Shown here: positions 7,091-7,577 of the stretch, piece by piece
Numbering within the stretch: position 1 is the first letter of the stretch
Layout: the number at the start of each line of letters is the position of its first letter
Program-made: the position numbers and the translations under genes
The notes under the pieces: model-generated
Database searches by the model: none
The model's input: only the letters and a program-made list of their open reading frames with translations
Told to the model about the DNA's origin: nothing
Assembly: GCA_946614685.1 (NCBI GenBank)
Contig: CAMOHF010000045.1
Span: forward strand, 1-7,577
DNA from: an uncultured Clostridia bacterium
Lineage (GTDB): Bacteria; Bacillota; Clostridia; Lachnospirales; Lachnospiraceae
Reading direction: 5' to 3'
Length of the DNA: 7,577 nt

Positions 7091-7577
7091 ATGTCACAGG
7101 AAACCAATATCCCTTACAAGATTTACCTCGAGGAATCGGAGATGCCGAAGCAGTGGTACAATGTAAGAGGAGACATGAAGAAGAAACCCGCACCCATCTT
7201 AAACCCCGGTACCGGTAAGCCGGTTACCTTGGAGGAACTCTCGGGTATCTTCTGCAAGGAGCTTGCTGAACAGGAATTGGATGATACATCCAGATTTATC
7301 GATATACCGCAGGAAATCAGAGACTTCTATCGCATGTATCGACCCGCACCGCTTGTGCGCGCGTACTGCCTCGAGAAGAAACTGGATACTCCGGCACACA
7401 TTTACTACAAGTTCGAAGGAAATAACACATCCGGCAGTCACAAACTGAATTCCGCAATCGCGCAGGCTTACTATGCAAAGAAGCAGGGGCTGAAGGGCGT
7501 GACCACCGAGACCGGAGCCGGCCAGTGGGGTACGGCGCTTTCCATGGCCTGCTCCTATTTCGATCTGGACTGTCAGG
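7091..7577 (+). CDS. trpB: TrpB2-type tryptophan synthase beta chain-like, PLP enzyme (3' partial)
   Basis: A cytoplasmic PLP enzyme expected to join indole and L-serine into L-tryptophan. About 162 residues are visible; the family is usually near 420-460, so the window ends about a third of the way in. The long N-terminal part (KIYLEESEMPKQWYNVRGD, then PILNPGTGKPVT) and YRPAPLVRAYCLEKKL mark the TrpB2 branch rather than classical TrpB1. The PLP-binding lysine is K118 in SGSHKLNSA, and the catalytic glutamate is E140 in TETGAGQWG (Trp where TrpB1 has His). EGNNTSGSHK replaces the more common SPxGSHK, a mild variant. No trpA or other trp gene is visible beside it, and the 25-base leader is too short for a trp attenuator or T-box. 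It follows the membrane protein gene closely, so co-transcription is likely. Indole salvage is the usual proposal for TrpB2; the real substrate here is unproven. Confidence 0.93.
   Translation, partial: MSQETNIPYKIYLEESEMPKQWYNVRGDMKKKPAPILNPGTGKPVTLEELSGIFCKELAEQELDDTSRFIDIPQEIRDFYRMYRPAPLVRAYCLEKKLDTPAHIYYKFEGNNTSGSHKLNSAIAQAYYAKKQGLKGVTTETGAGQWGTALSMACSYFDLDCQ

Overview
The window reads as ordinary chromosomal DNA of a motile, anaerobic member of the Bacillota, most likely a Lachnospiraceae-type gut or rumen bacterium. This is an inference from gene content and protein style: strong Shine-Dalgarno sites, a chemoreceptor of clostridial type, a cytoplasmic CelC-like GH5 glucanase, a stand-alone TrpB2, and a binding protein with the 'HPLGRTEW' signature. 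No taxon marker such as rRNA is present. Every gene is on the + strand, the packing is very tight, and no gene-free stretch exceeds about 70 bases.

Region 1 (1-3193) is the 3' part of an iron-complex/cobalamin-type ABC importer operon. It holds a FecCD permease (5' end outside the window), a FecE-like ATPase and a lipoprotein binding protein. Both junctions are 4-base start/stop overlaps (GTGA and ATGA), so the three are almost certainly translationally coupled. The operon ends in a strong intrinsic terminator whose 5' arm contains the stop codon of the binding-protein gene. The substrate cannot be told from sequence: a ferric siderophore, heme or a corrinoid are all possible. The ATPase and binding protein both show features of a subfamily distinct from the textbook Fec/Btu proteins.

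Region 2 (3193-7577) begins with an extended -10 promoter placed directly after, and partly within, that terminator. The genes in order are a dCache chemoreceptor of 683 residues, a 50-residue protein of unknown function, a CelC-like GH5 beta-glucanase without a signal peptide, a four-helix membrane protein with an internal duplication, and a TrpB2-type tryptophan synthase beta-like gene cut off by the window end. The gaps are 24, 18, 43 and 25 bases, with no terminator seen, so one transcript is plausible, though internal promoters cannot be excluded.

Possible joint working: the chemoreceptor senses an extracellular ligand, and the glucanase acts inside the cell on imported beta-glucan oligosaccharides. 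The link between these two is inferred from co-orientation only. The 50-residue protein, the membrane protein and trpB2 have no evident connection to that theme. I found no rRNA, tRNA, CRISPR array, insertion sequence, phage gene or defence system. The least explained items are the 50-residue protein, the extra N-terminal domain of the binding protein and the mixed make-up of the second operon.
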